Shown: positions 9,910-20,617 of the stretch, in pieces
Layout of the letters: each line of letters starts with the position of its first letter
How positions within the stretch are numbered: the stretch's first letter is position 1
Origin: Areca catechu
Lineage: Eukaryota; Streptophyta; Magnoliopsida; Arecales; Arecaceae
Assembly: GCA_021397845.1 (NCBI GenBank)
Contig: CM038040.1
Location: 65,335,966-65,399,965, forward strand
Reading direction: 5' to 3'
DNA length: 64,000 bases
Translations under genes and position numbers: made by a program
The notes under the pieces: model-generated
Databases searched by the model: none
What the model was told of the DNA's origin: nothing
What the model saw: the letters and a program-made list of their open reading frames with translations, nothing else

Positions 9910-11206
9910 TGATGTAGTAGGAAGCTAATATGTAATCTCTATCGGATGCCGTGTCAGAAATACCTGCCATGGTGGACACTCCATCTCGGACTCCTTTGTC
10001 GGGCTGAACTCCCTCAGAATGCCAAGGTGACCCTGCAAAACCGAGTTTCGCCCTTCGCTAAGTCGGCACCCGCAAGCCCGTGGCTCTTAGGCCAGAGCCG
10101 AGTGACCTCCTTCACCAGATTGAGCCCCTCCGAGGTCGAGCCCCTTGGGTTGGAGTCGAGCCCAGCCCTCCCTCGCCAGGGCGAGCCCCTCCGAGGCCAA
10201 GCCCTCTGGGCTGGAGTCGCGTGCCACCCTCCTCTGCCAAATCGAGCCCCTCCGAGGTCGAGCCCCCCGGACCGAAGTCGAGCTCAGCCCTCCTCCGCTG
10301 GGTTGAGCCCCTCCGAGGTCGAGCCCTCTAGGCAGGAGTCAAGCATTCCTCCACCGGGTCGAGCCCTTCCTAGGTCGAGGCCCTTGGACCGGAGTCGAGC
10401 CCCCCGGGCCGGAGTCGAGTCCCAGCTCTCCAGTTCGGCAACCACCTCGGACAATGTCGCCAGCCACTAAAGGGGCGAAGCCACCTCCCGAGGCACCAAC
10501 GAGCCACCCGAGGGCTGCGAGGAAGCACCCATCAAATCATAATAACCATCCACAGCCACCACTGACACCAGGAAAGGAAGAAGATCCCTAACCGAGGTGC
10601 CACGCTCTCCACCAACCGCTTGCACCACCTAGAAGATGAAGTCAACCAGGGGATTCGAATCCCAAGGGACGACGACCCCCCAATCAAAGCCCTGCCAGGT
10701 TTCTCGGAGTGGAGCGACCGGGAGGAATGTCAGAGCGCATGGCAGCTTTATCACGAATCGGGAAAGACATCGTGTCCATGCACGGAACACCACTGCACGT
10801 GCCTGCCAGCATGGGGGAGATTCTGAGGTAGGCATTCAACAGCCACATAGGCTTAAAAGAACCTTCGACATCCCAGTAGGGAGGTACGCAAGCCAAACCA
10901 CAAAATATACAAGCAAGGGGAGAGAAGGTCCGATCCACCTCGGCCACCACATTCTTTAACACACTTGCACCCTCATTCTTAGATCACTCACTCCTCCTAG
11001 CATGGAGTCCATCTCAGGGGCTCGACCAGGAGGATCTATTCTCCTGGATCATCACTGACTTGACCATCGAAGTGCCCCCGTCAGAATTTTCGGCCCAGGT
11101 CACTAACCCTTGTTTTGCAGGTCCCAAGGAGTAGATTGTCACCGAGAAGACAAAGGGCAGTCCGACTCTGACACCGCTATGGGCCACGATAATCTTGGTG
11201 ACAACA
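9910..11206 (+). repeat. 5' LTR of the Tat element (1297 bp)
   Basis: It starts TGATGTAGTAGG and ends ACAACA just before the primer site. It matches the 3' LTR over most of its length but carries extra sequence of about 270 bp (roughly 10430-10700) missing from the 3' copy. A GC-rich 61-bp minisatellite sits in the first half. A TATA-like gcttaaaagaacc near 10850 is conserved in the 3' LTR (near 21327) and may be the promoter. Confidence 0.8.
10122..10420. repeat. 61-bp minisatellite inside the 5' LTR
   Basis: Units start at 10122, 10183, 10244, 10305 and 10361 with the word gagcccctccgaggtcgag and continue ccggagtcgagcccagccct. The spacing is 61, 61, 61 and 56 bp. Units differ at several positions. 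The 3' LTR has a related array at about 20827-21160, where copy order and number differ. Confidence 0.85.
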
Positions 11207-11208
11207 GA

Positions 11209-11227
11209 TTGGTATGCCAGGTAGGGG
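11209..11227 (+). promoter_or_regulatory. Primer binding site
   Basis: The sequence ttggtatgccaggtagggg begins two bases after the LTR. It resembles the TGGCGCGCCAGGTAGGGG-type primer site that I recall from monocot Tat-like elements, with changes in the first half. I do not assign the tRNA. Confidence 0.6.
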
Positions 11228-11294
11228 CTGATGTAGGCCCTTTGTTCCAAAAGCTAGTCCCTCTGCAAGTGGGTCTATCAGGAGGATTGTGACA

Positions 11295-12830
11295 ATGCGA
11301 GTGAGAGAAGCTTCCACCAGCTGTGCAGGAGACTCACCCTCTCGAGAAAACCTGCACGTCCCAAAAGTGGAACCACCCGCATTACCTCAACCTCCTCCAG
11401 CAGAATCTCAGCTGGCCATACTCACCCAGCAGATACAAATCCTTGCTACGACAGTGCACCAGCTCCAACACCAGCAATGGTCCTTAGCTACCCATCAGCA
11501 GCCAGGAACCCCCGTGGCCCATGCCGCAGCACCCCGTGATAGCCTGCGTTCCTTCCAAGGAAGGCCTTCACAGTCGTGGAACATCACCGACTCTCGGGGT
11601 AGTCACCAGACTCCGACGAAAAGAAAACGAGCTAGATATGCCGATAGGGAGAGCCGCTCCTCAACTCTTGAGCGGGTAGCGACCAAAACCTGCTGAGGTT
11701 GAAGAGGCAAGTCCCCCCTTTATGAGCATCGTGCACCCATGTCACCTTTTGCATCTCTTTCAGCAGAAGGTTCTATTGACGAGGCCATCAGGCGTACAAC
11801 TGAGAAGCACCTGGAAGAGTATGACCGCAAGCTAGCGGAGCTATCCTACCGGTTCGTGAACATGTAGGGCTCTACTGACGAGCTAGCAGGCTACAACGCC
11901 CATCCCCCTTCTCCCGAGAGATCCAAGAGGAACTGGTTCCCAATCGGTTTCGCATGCTATAGGTGGATCCCTATGATGGGACCACTGACCCCCTGGACCA
12001 CCTGGAAAGCTACAAGGCCCTCATGAGAGTCCAGGGGGCCACCGACGCCCTTTTTTGTATTGCCTTCCCAGTAACCCTTCGAAAGGCGGCTCGAGTTTGG
12101 TTCACCCACCTCGAGCCCAAAAGCATCAACTCTTTCGCTCAGCTGGAGCGGAAGTTCATGGGCCACTTCAACGCTTGTCGAAAGGTACCACGAGAGGCGG
12201 ACAGCTTCTTCTCCATCCGATAACAGGACTGCGAGCCCCTCCGGGACTACATGTCCTGCTTCAAGGTTGCTACCTTGGAGATTTACAATCTTGATGAGCC
12301 AGTCATCATGCTGGCACTGAAGCAAGGGCTCAGGACCTCCGCCTGACCTACTAGCTCGACAAGAAGCCCCCCAAGACCTACTCCGAGCTCCTCCTCCGAG
12401 CCCAGAAGTACATCCGCACCAAGGAGGCGGATCATACAAGATGGGAGCTCGACGGGAAGCCACAAAAAAAGCCAACTCCCGTCGAGGCCTCTAGGACCCG
12501 GAAGCCGGGACCCTCAGCTCCGAACTTCCGGCAAGGGCCAAGATCGAGGAGCGCACCCATTCCGGAGGAGAGGTACACCCCTCTCCTAGCCCCGAGAATA
12601 AAGATCCTTATAGAGATCGAAGGTGAGCCCTATCTAAAGTACCCACCTCCAATGAGATCGTCCACAGGCTGTGACAAGATGAAGTACTGCCGCTACCACC
12701 GCGACCATGGCCATGACACCGAGGACTGCCGCAATCTCAAGAAGGATATTGAAGAACTCATCAAGAGAGGCTACCTCGAGAGATTTGTGGGGGGCAGACC
12801 TCTGGCAGAACCTCAGGCGCTCGTCGCCCT
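11295..12830 (+). pseudogene. Tat gag (capsid/nucleocapsid polyprotein), broken
   Basis: The frame starts near ATG 11295 with a Pro/Gln-rich region. It passes a stop at 11867 and another at 11960-11962 into the capsid core VDPYDGTTDPLDHLESYKAL, the conserved start of retrotransposon gag. Next come VWFTHLEPKSINSFAQLERK and, past a stop at 12221-12223, the DxxxxRDYMSCF block. A frameshift near 12345 leads into KKPPKTYSELLLRAQKYI. The end has CRYHRDHGHDTEDCRNLKKD, the Cys/His motif of Tat gag, then IEELIKRGYLERFVG. The gene would make the particle shell. At least three stops and one frameshift rule out function. Confidence 0.75.
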
Positions 12831-12959
12831 CTCGCCAGTCCCTGCAGTCGACAACTGCCCTATCGAGAAGCCGGTGGGGATGATATGCTGGGGGGCCGAG
12901 CGTGCACCCAAGAAGGCCCGGGGGGCAGGGTATTCTAAAAATGTACTCTCCTTTATGAG

Positions 12960-13650
12960 GGAAGGGAGAGATGGGGGAGAAAATGTAAATAACGATGCTG
13001 TGGTTATCGAAATGATGATCACGAAGCATCCTGTAAAATGCATCATGATTGATAGTGAAAGTTCCACATATGTGCTTTTTTCTGATGCCTTCTCCAGAAT
13101 GAATTTGTCCTCCGCTCAACTCAAACTTATGCACACATCCCTTGTCAGTTTCACTGGAGATTCTGTGAGGGTTGAAGGAGAGGTCACTCTCCCAGTCACT
13201 GCCGGGACCCCACCTCGACAAAGCACTTTTATGATGACCTTCATAGTGGTTAGGCTTCCTTCGGCATACAATATGATCCTTGGCCAGCCTGGGCTCAACC
13301 TGCTCGACACCATCATTTCTACGAAGCGGCTGCTAGTGCAGTTCCCAACTCCCTATGGAGTCGGCGAGATGAGAGGTGCACCTCAGCCAATTCAACACTG
13401 TTTCCAGACTCTCCCCGGGACCAAGGACCCCGAGGATGATCCCAAGGTGGACAATCTTGATCAAAGGGGGCAAGACCCTAGGGGTGGCTCGGTTGAGCAC
13501 CTGCTGTCTTCCGCTCAGAGCCAACCAAGAGAAGACAGAACATATCGGGGCCCAGCTACAAGAGGAGAGGACCCGCCTATTGGAGTTCTTACATGTGAAT
13601 GCAGACGTGTTTGCTTGGAAGGCGGCCGATATGCTATGTATTCCCTCTGA
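12960..13650 (+). pseudogene. Tat aspartic protease
   Basis: This is continuous with the end of gag in one open frame. The active-site motif reads MIDSESSTYVLFSDAF where the family has D-S/T-G-S, so the catalytic Gly is replaced by Glu. This change alone should disable it. The second conserved block, LPSAYNMILGQPGLN, is intact. The protein would cut the Gag-Pol polyprotein. The frame ends near 13650 and RT continues in another frame, so a frameshift lies between them. Confidence 0.7.
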
Positions 13651-13689
13651 CATCATCACCCACAAGCTGAGCATTGACCTAAAGTGCAG

Positions 13690-14906
13690 GCCAGTTCGAT
13701 AGAAGAAGAGAAGTTTCTACCCAGAGAGGCAGGCGTCAATCAATGAGGAAGTCGATAAACTCCTCACCACTGGCTTCGTCCGAGAAGTACAATACCCAAG
13801 CTAGCTAACGAATTTGGTGATGGTGAAGAAGAGTAATGGCAAATGGAGGGTCTGTGTAGACTACACCGACCTCAACAAGGCATGCCTGAAGGATAGCTTC
13901 CCTTTACCGAAGATTGACTAGTTGGTGGATGCCACCTTGGGTCACCGGCTACTCTCCTTTATGGATGCATTCTTTGGATACAATCAGATCCGGATGCACC
14001 CAGAGGACGAGGAGCACACCGCATTTATTACCAACCAAGGGATGTATTGTTGCAAGATGATGCCCTTCGATCTGAAGAACGCTGGGACCACGTACCAACG
14101 TTTGGTCAATAGGGTCTTCAAAGACTAGATTGGTCGGACATGCAAGTGTACATAGATGACATGCTTGTCATGAGCAAGCCGAACTCGGATCACATCGCTG
14201 ACCTTGCCGAAGCCTTCAACAACCTCCAAAAGCATTAAATGAAGCTGAACTCAATAAAGTGCACCTTCGGAGTGGCAGCGGGAAAGTTCCTCGACTTCAT
14301 GGTCACTAAGAGGGGCATTGAAGCGAACTCGGAGAAGGTTCAGGCAATCGTCAACATGGAGCAACTGACGTCCAAGAAGCAAGTCCAATGCCTGACAAGG
14401 CGTATAGCAGCTCTGAGTCGATTCATTTCGAGGTCGACTGATCGCTGCCTTCCCTTCTTCAAGGCGTTGCGCAAGATGCACGACTTCACCTGGACGGAGG
14501 AGTGCAGGACTGCCTTTGAAGAACTGAAGAAGTTCCTGGCATCTCCTCTGCTGCTCTCCAGACCAAAGGAGGGAGAGGATCTCCTGCTTTACCTGGCGGT
14601 CACACTTAGAGCCGTCAGCTCGGTCCTCATCTGTGCAGGTGAAGACGGATCTCAGAGGTTGGTATACTACACCAGCAAAATCCTTCGTGATGCGGAGATC
14701 AGGTATACCCGCTCCGAGAAACTTATTTTTGCTATAATAATATCTACTAAGTACCTCAGGCCCTACTTCCAAGCGCATCCCATCATGGTCATGATGGATC
14801 AGCCATTGAGGACCATACTCAGCCACCCTGAGACATCCAGGCGGTTGGACAAGTGGTCCTTGATGCTGAGCGAGTTTGATATTGTATATCAGCCGAGATC
14901 GTCGTA
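13690..14906 (+). pseudogene. Tat reverse transcriptase and first RNase H
   Basis: RT blocks are clear in order: FYPERQASINEEVDKLLTTG, NGKWRVCVDYTDLNKACLKD, SFMDAFFGYNQIRMHPEDEE, MMPFDLKNAGTTYQRLVNRV and the catalytic YIDDM (about 14149-14163). RNase H follows with FTWTEECRTAFEELKKFL and QRLVYYTSKILRDAEIRYT. Stops lie at 13802-13804, 13919-13921, 14126-14128, 14236-14238 and 14905-14907, and a one-base loss lies near 14138 just before YIDDM. Several stops sit where the family has Gln or Trp. The enzyme would copy element RNA into DNA in the cytoplasmic particle. Confidence 0.85.
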
Positions 14907-15003
14907 GAAGGTCTAGGTCCTAGCCGACTTCCTGGTCGAGTGCATGGGACTTGCCAAGGAATCGGAGAAGACATCCCTGGAGCATCAAGTTGAGCCCATA
15001 ACA

Positions 15004-15660
15004 GAGGAGGAGCCCTAGATCCTCCACATGGACGGCGCATCCAACTTCGGCAGGAGCGGAGCAGGCCTCATCTTCGCCAACAATGGTGGGATCATGGTAG
15101 AATGTGCTATCCGCTTCAAATTCACCGTAACAAATAACCAAGTGGAGTACGAGGCACTCCTCGCGGGCCTAAAGGTCTCACATGAGTTGGGCATGTAGAA
15201 CTTGAAAGTCTTCATGACTCTCAACTGGTGACCGGATAAGTTTTCAGGGAATACGAAACCAGGAATCCCCAGATGATGAAGTACCTGGAGCGAGTCCTCT
15301 CATGCACGACAGGTTTTCGATGCTTCAACATCTTCCATATCCCCCATGAAGAGAATGCTCGTGCAGAAGCACTGTCGAGACTCGCAACCTTGTCGGACTC
15401 ATCGCTGGGACGTGCATATATTGAGTACCTCAAAAATTCAAGCTATGAAGCCCTGAAGGAGGTGCAGCAAGTCACCCAGGAGTCGAGTTGGATGGACAGG
15501 TACGTCATATACATTACTGATGGCACCTTGCCCGAGGACCGCGTGGAAGCCGGCCTTGTCAAAAAGAAAGCCTCTCGATTTGTCCTAATGGAAGGACAGC
15601 TCTACCGCCGATCCTACTCCTACCCGCTCCTGAAATGCCTGAGACCCGCGGAAGCAGCCT
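15004..15660 (+). pseudogene. Second (archaeal-like) RNase H domain and linker, Tat hallmark
   Basis: After a stop at 15016-15018 the frame reads LHMDGASNFGRSGAGLIF, then NNQVEYEALLAGLKVSHELG. This is the D-G-(A/S)-x5-G-x-G and E-Y-x-A-L-x-x-G-L pattern of the extra RNase H that sets Tat elements apart from other plant gypsy lineages. Stops at 15196-15198 and 15237-15239 break it. From 15273 an open stretch continues MMKYLERVLSCTTGF to FNIFHIPHEENARAEALSRL, the end of the RNase H region (H-x4-N-x-x-A-x-x-L). Most of the sequence up to the integrase is readable. Confidence 0.8.
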
Positions 15661-16705
15661 TCGTTCTCTAGGAGATACATGAAGGCCTGTGCAGGAACCA
15701 CGTGGGAGGAAGGACTTTGGCGTACAAAGCTCTCCGCCAAGGATACTTTTGGGAGACCATGAAGGAAGATGCCGTCGACTTCGTGAAGAGGTGCGACAAG
15801 TACTAGTGCCACGCCCACGTACAACGTCAACCGGTTGCATCGATCTCGCAGCTCTCCACCCCTTGGCTGTTCACCCAGTGGGGAATAGACATCTTAGGGC
15901 CATTTTCCCCTGCACCGGGGCAACGAAGATTCTTACTAGTGGCCATCGACTACTTCACCAAATGGGTGGAAATGGAGCCACTAGCACGAATCACGAAAGC
16001 TAAGGTCCGCCAATTCTTTTGGAAGTCGATTATCTGTCGCTTTGGACTCCCCCACTGCATCATCACCGACAATGGATGGCAGTTCAATAACCAGGAGTTT
16101 GAAGAATTCTGTACCGAGCACGGCATCCAGCACCACTTCACCTTGGTGGCTCACCCCCAAACAAACAAGGAAGCCGAGGTAACCAACCGGACTATCCTCT
16201 AATGACTCAAAACTAGGCTAGACCAAGCCAAGGGCAGATGGACGGAAGAACTCCCAAGTGTTCTGTGGGCCTACCACACAACACCCAGAATGGCCATAAA
16301 CGAAATGCCTTTCAACCTTGTTTACGGTGCTGAGGCTGTCATCCCAGTTGAGCTCAGTGTGCCCATGCTGCGGGTGCAGCAATATGACGAAGTGCAGAAC
16401 CCGGCGCACCTTCTACTCAACTTGGACCTCCTCGAGAAAACCAGAGACAAAGCCCAGCTCCAGATGGTGGCATACCGGCAACGAGTGGCCCGGTACTATA
16501 ACGCGCGGGTAAGGCCCAAGGTCTTCCGACCTGGCAACCTGGTGCTGCCCGAGCCGAAGCATCTCAATCCTGGGAGTGCGGCGGCAAGCTCTCGTCGAAC
16601 TGGGAAGGCCCCTATAAGGTGGTCGAAGCTCTTCCACAAGGAGCCTACTACCTCGAGAATCTGGATGGTGCCAGGTTCCCGCGAACGTGGAATGCCTGCA
16701 ATCTG
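15590..16705 (+). pseudogene. Tat integrase
   Basis: The N-terminal zinc-binding region is readable around 15660-15830 (EIHEGLCRNHVGGRTLAYKA, then CDKY-x-CHAH) with stops at 15669-15671 and 15804-15806. In the catalytic core come WGIDILGPFSPAPGQRRFLL, FTKWVEMEPLA, the second Asp in IITDNGWQFNNQEFEEFC, and the Glu region PQTNKEAEVTNRTIL, followed by two stops at about 16201. The C-terminal part, AINEMPFNLVYGAEAVIPVE to VRPKVFRPGNLVL, is open after a frame shift. This enzyme would insert the DNA copy. No chromodomain is visible, as expected for Tat. Confidence 0.8.
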
Positions 16706-16749
16706 AGAAGATACTATCAGTAGTGTAAGGCTTCCCTCCAATAATAATA

Positions 16750-17400
16750 AATAAAGGTTTCCTTTTGCACGAACCGCTCTCTACTTTGCAGGAATGATGC
16801 TGCCATGCCCAAGGCCCGGCATGCTCAAATATGGAGCCTAGCTCTTTGGCACAACAAAGCCCGAGGGCCACCCCTCCAACATCAGTAGTGAGAATCATTG
16901 TCGGGCCCCAGGTCCGGCGCTCAGAGGCCGAGCCATGCCTTGGCACCAGGAACCCATCTTCTTGATGTTTAAGCCCGGATCTCATGACCCTCCGACATTG
17001 AAACTTGGGGTTCGGCTCCCCAACATCAATAACGAGAATCTATGCCCGAACCCTAGTCCAGCTCTGAGACATTGAAGCTTGGAGCCAAGCTCTCCGGCCA
17101 CCAAGTCTTTGAGCCCAGCTCCGAGACATCGAAGCTCGGAGCCCAGCTCCGAGACATCGAAGCTCGGAGCCAAGCTCTCCGGCCACCAAGTCTTCGAGCC
17201 CAGCTCCGAGACATCGAAGCCCGGAGCCAAGCTCTCCGGCCACCAAATCTTCGAGCCCAGCTCCGAGACATCGAAGCCCGGAGCCAAGCTCTCCGGCCAC
17301 CAAGTCTTCGAGCCCAGCTCCGAGACATCGAAGCCTGGAGCCAAGCTCTCCAGCCACCAAGTCTTCGAGCCCATCTTCGATACATCAGGCCCGTAGCCAA
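16750..17400. repeat. 57-bp tandem array between integrase and antisense gene
   Basis: Four to five full units with period 57 lie between about 17060 and 17400. The word ggccaccaagtcttcgagcc is at 17181, 17238, 17295 and 17352, and an earlier copy at 17096 is offset by an extra 28-bp partial unit. Because 57 is 19 codons, open frames run through it on both strands with 19-residue repeats (LRDIEARSQALRPPSLRAQ on +). Looser relatives extend left to about 16870. Repeat arrays at this position are typical of Tat elements. I do not treat the frames as genes. Confidence 0.8.
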
Positions 17401-17678
17401 GTTCTCCAGTGCCGAGGCTTGGGACACCCAGAAGCAAAGGAGAAGCCTCCTCCCTGATCTCATCACATGTACAAAAAGATAAAGAAAAAGAGAGGGGAGA
17501 AATAGAGTATCCACAAGCCAAAATAATCATAAATCTTCACTTCATTGGCAACTCCTTGGTCTATTACAAGTGCCCCCAGGCCCCCGACATGCTGGGTAGC
17601 TCAGGTCAGTAACAAAAGAAAAGAAAGATAGAAAATAAATCTACCCTACTTATGCGGCTCCCCGCCAGGACTCCGTGC

Positions 17679-20078
17679 CTATAAGGCATCATCTCCAGGG
17701 GCCCCGGGCTGTGCATCACCGGCCTCGGCATTCGTCGCTAGCAGAAAAGATTTAGAAACAACCTCCGACTCCTCGACGTCGCCCAATTCTGGAGCCAGCT
17801 TTGCATTAGAAGCAGTGGGGTGTGTGAGGAAAGGTTGACCCTTGTCAGAAACGTACCCTTGGACCTTGGAATGTAGGTACATGAAACCTTTAAAAAAGGA
17901 GTCCGACGTCATTTAATGGAACTCGGTGATGAACTCCTCCGAGGCCTTGTACCTCGCCATGGCTTCTTCAGCTCCCTTCCTCGCTTTGGCAGCTTGCTCC
18001 TTCACCATCGCTGCCTCCTTCTCAATAGCCATGGTCCTTCCCTCGACAACGACCGGCTTCACCTTCGTCGTGTCTAGTGCAGCCTGGAGGGACAGAGCAT
18101 GCCCCTTCTACCGGACCACCTCGGCATTGAACTCTGTCAGCCTCTTCTCAGTCATCGTGAGCTCCTCAGCTTTCTTCCTCGACCGGCTCCGCTCCCGATC
18201 AAGTTCCTCCTGGAGCTCCTTCGAGCACCTCTCGACACTGGTAAGTTCTTTCCTGAGCTCCTCATTCTTCAGGCCGAGCTCTCGGGTGGTGTCAAACTTC
18301 TCCTTTAGCTCGGTCCTCAAGGCCTCGACCTCCCCTGCTCGTTGCTGGTCGTTCTTCAGCCAGTTCCAACAGTAATCTCTGATCAGTAGGGTCTCGACGC
18401 CGATCTACACCAAATGAAACATCAGCAAAAAAAAGAAAAGAAGAAGAAGAAAAAGAAAGAAAAAAGAGAGAAGGTAAAGCCACTTACCGTGAAGAGTAAG
18501 GGGAAGATACTACTAATTGCATCCCCCGACACCTTCCCGGCCATATCCTGCCGGTCGCATGATTGGATTGAAAAATCGATCATGCACTCGGCCAGCTTCT
18601 GGTCCCGGAGCAACGAGACGTCGGGGCCCAGTCTGAACGGGGTTCGACGGTAGTCTCTTTCCCTCCTACTTCCCCCGAGGTAGAATCACCCACTCTGCCA
18701 CCAAAAGAGGCCTCGGGGGTCGGTTGGGAGCTCGGTGCATCCTCAAGTGGCGCCCTTGGTGCCAGCTCCGCTCCTCACCACACCTCCTCCTCGATGATGA
18801 CGAGCACCGGAGGGGGAGGTGACATGATGGCAATGGTTGCAGCAGCGGCCCTGGCCCGGATGACCACCTCCGGCTTCGGGGTGGGGATTGGCTCTCATCG
18901 CCTCGGTCGCTCCAGCACAGGCCTGGCTACCCTCTGCTCCGGCTTGGACATGGCAGCCACCACTCCCCTTCCTTGTGCGGAGGCAGCTTTGGACTCCCTC
19001 CTCCTCGGCTCGGTCGGCTCGGCGAGAGCGGTCGCCGACACACCCTCATCATGAGCCCTCTTCGAAGAGGACTCCTCAGCCAATCCCGATGGAGGCCTCT
19101 TCTGGGTGATCGAAAGCAAGTCGTCCACCGAGAACCTCATGCCTGCATATGGAAGATACAATGTCAGTTCCAGGTCAGAAGAAATAGATTAAGAGGAGCA
19201 GAAAGGACTCAAGCTGAACTCACCCAACTCACTCGTTGGGTCGACCTCGGTGTTGACAAGGTTCTACTCTGACAGCAGAACCTCAAGGAAAGGAATCTGA
19301 TGGTGCGGAGCTGCTCGTAGACATCCAAGTCAGCTTCCTCGATTGTAGAGTTTCGGTTAGGAGACTGATCTGGGTCACTCCACACCCAGTTGATCCCCTC
19401 AATAGTGGCAGAGAAAAATTTGCTCTTCCACCCTTTGATGGAAGAGGGAAGTTCAAACTTGATCCCCTTTGGACGGGAAGAGATTGACCACCACCTGTCC
19501 TCGATAGGGTGGCGCTTCAGAGTGAAAAAGGCTCTGAACAACGAAAAATAGGCGACGATCCCATGAAAATGGCAGAGCACTATGAAGCATAAAATAGTCC
19601 TTATGGCATTCGGAATGAGTTGAGCAGGGACCAGCCTATAGTTGCTCAACACCGACAAGAAGAAATGATGAAAAGGGAAGCGGAGTCCTCTCGAGAAGGT
19701 CTCCTCGTAGAAGGTGATTCGACCCGGGCTATTGGAAGTAACCCGATCCCCTGGTCAAGGGATCAAGAGTCGAACGGAGTGAGGGATGCCGTAAACATCC
19801 TGGATGGCTCCCAGTTCCTCAGCCAAGATTGTCGAAGCAATCCCACCGGGACTTGTGGATCGAGCAGGGTTAGGAATGGGTTCGGTTAGAGGAGAAGGAG
19901 CGGGGATAGGTCCGGGTTCCCTAATGACTATGCCACCAAGGGGATGCCTCCTACTGAACTCGAAGCGCATCCCATCTCAGTCTTCATTGGAAGAAGAAGA
20001 AGATGGCGGTCTTGGCCTAGAGGGCCCGGCCTCATCCTGGTTGGTTGAGGGATGAAAACTTGGTCCGAAACGAGACAT
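17679..20078 (-). pseudogene. Antisense spliced gene of the Tat element: Transposase_28-like domain plus coiled coil
   Basis: On the minus strand, ATG 20078 opens MSRFGPSFHPSTNQDEAGPS. A stop or two interrupt the lead region (one near 20000), then come FHHFFLSVLSNYRLVPAQL and PNAIRTILCFIVLCHF, matching the first exon at 1045-1740. Donor GGTGAGT (GT at 19223-19222) joins acceptor ATATGCAG (19144-19143). The second exon begins GMRFSVDDLLSITQKRP and ends at donor CGGTAAGT (GT at 18487-18486). Acceptor GTGTAG (18406-18405) opens the third exon, IGVETLLIRDYCWNWLKN, then a long Glu/Lys/Leu coiled coil (NEELRKELTSVERCSKELQE), ending SDKGQPFLT to a stop at 17679. Two introns of about 80 bp keep the frame at the second junction. 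Function unknown. Confidence 0.65.
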
Positions 20079-20599
20079 GATGAAGAAGATGAAGGGAAGA
20101 AGCAGAAAGAAAGAGAAAGCGGGCGAGGGTCCAGAGATGAACCTAGCCCTAGGGAGAAGATCCTACTCAACCGAGATGAAGAGAAGGGAGACTGACCTGC
20201 TGTGAACTTTGGGGGACAAAAATGGCCAGGGGGATGAATGGAGAATCTCAGTACAATGGCAGGCACGAAGGATTTGAAAGATGGTGTGTTTTGGGAAAGG
20301 CTGCTTTTCCTTTCGAAGTGACCAGCACCCGACCGTACTGTTGCAAATCCCCACCATCGGATCCACACCACGTGTCGACAATCGGCAGGGCTGGCGTCTA
20401 GCTTCAACTACGACCACTCTGAATTCTGCACCCAGAATAACTACTCCTCGGACGTGTCCACGTGGCTCCCCGGGATAGGCTGAAGAAACCGTTTCCTGAA
20501 GCGCCGTCGATCACGGCCATTATTGCACCGGATCCTCATCTTTCCACGTCAGCGATGCATTTACTCCCTTCGCCCAGAGTGCTTCGCACCAACAGGACT

Positions 20600-20617
20600 C
20601 GGGAGTGGGGGGCAAAT
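20600..20617 (+). promoter_or_regulatory. Polypurine tract
   Basis: The tract cgggagtggggggcaaa lies immediately before the 3' LTR. It is the plus-strand primer site and confirms the + orientation. Confidence 0.75.

Noticed and set aside
9946..10470. Long Pro/Ser/Arg-rich open frames in the LTR
   Set aside because: They arise from the 61-bp GC-rich minisatellite and are not kept in the same form in the 3' LTR.
14251..14826. Long minus-strand frame opposite RT/RNase H
   Set aside because: It is a shadow of the GC-rich sense gene. No domain was recognised and it falls outside the antisense gene with splice sites.
17060..17400. Regular repeats with fixed period, CRISPR-like at first glance
   Set aside because: The 57-bp units are repeats end to end without unique spacers, lie in a plant retrotransposon, and no cas-like gene exists.
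18414..18480. Lys-rich frame around an (aag)n run
   Set aside because: It is in the intron of the antisense gene and is low-complexity.
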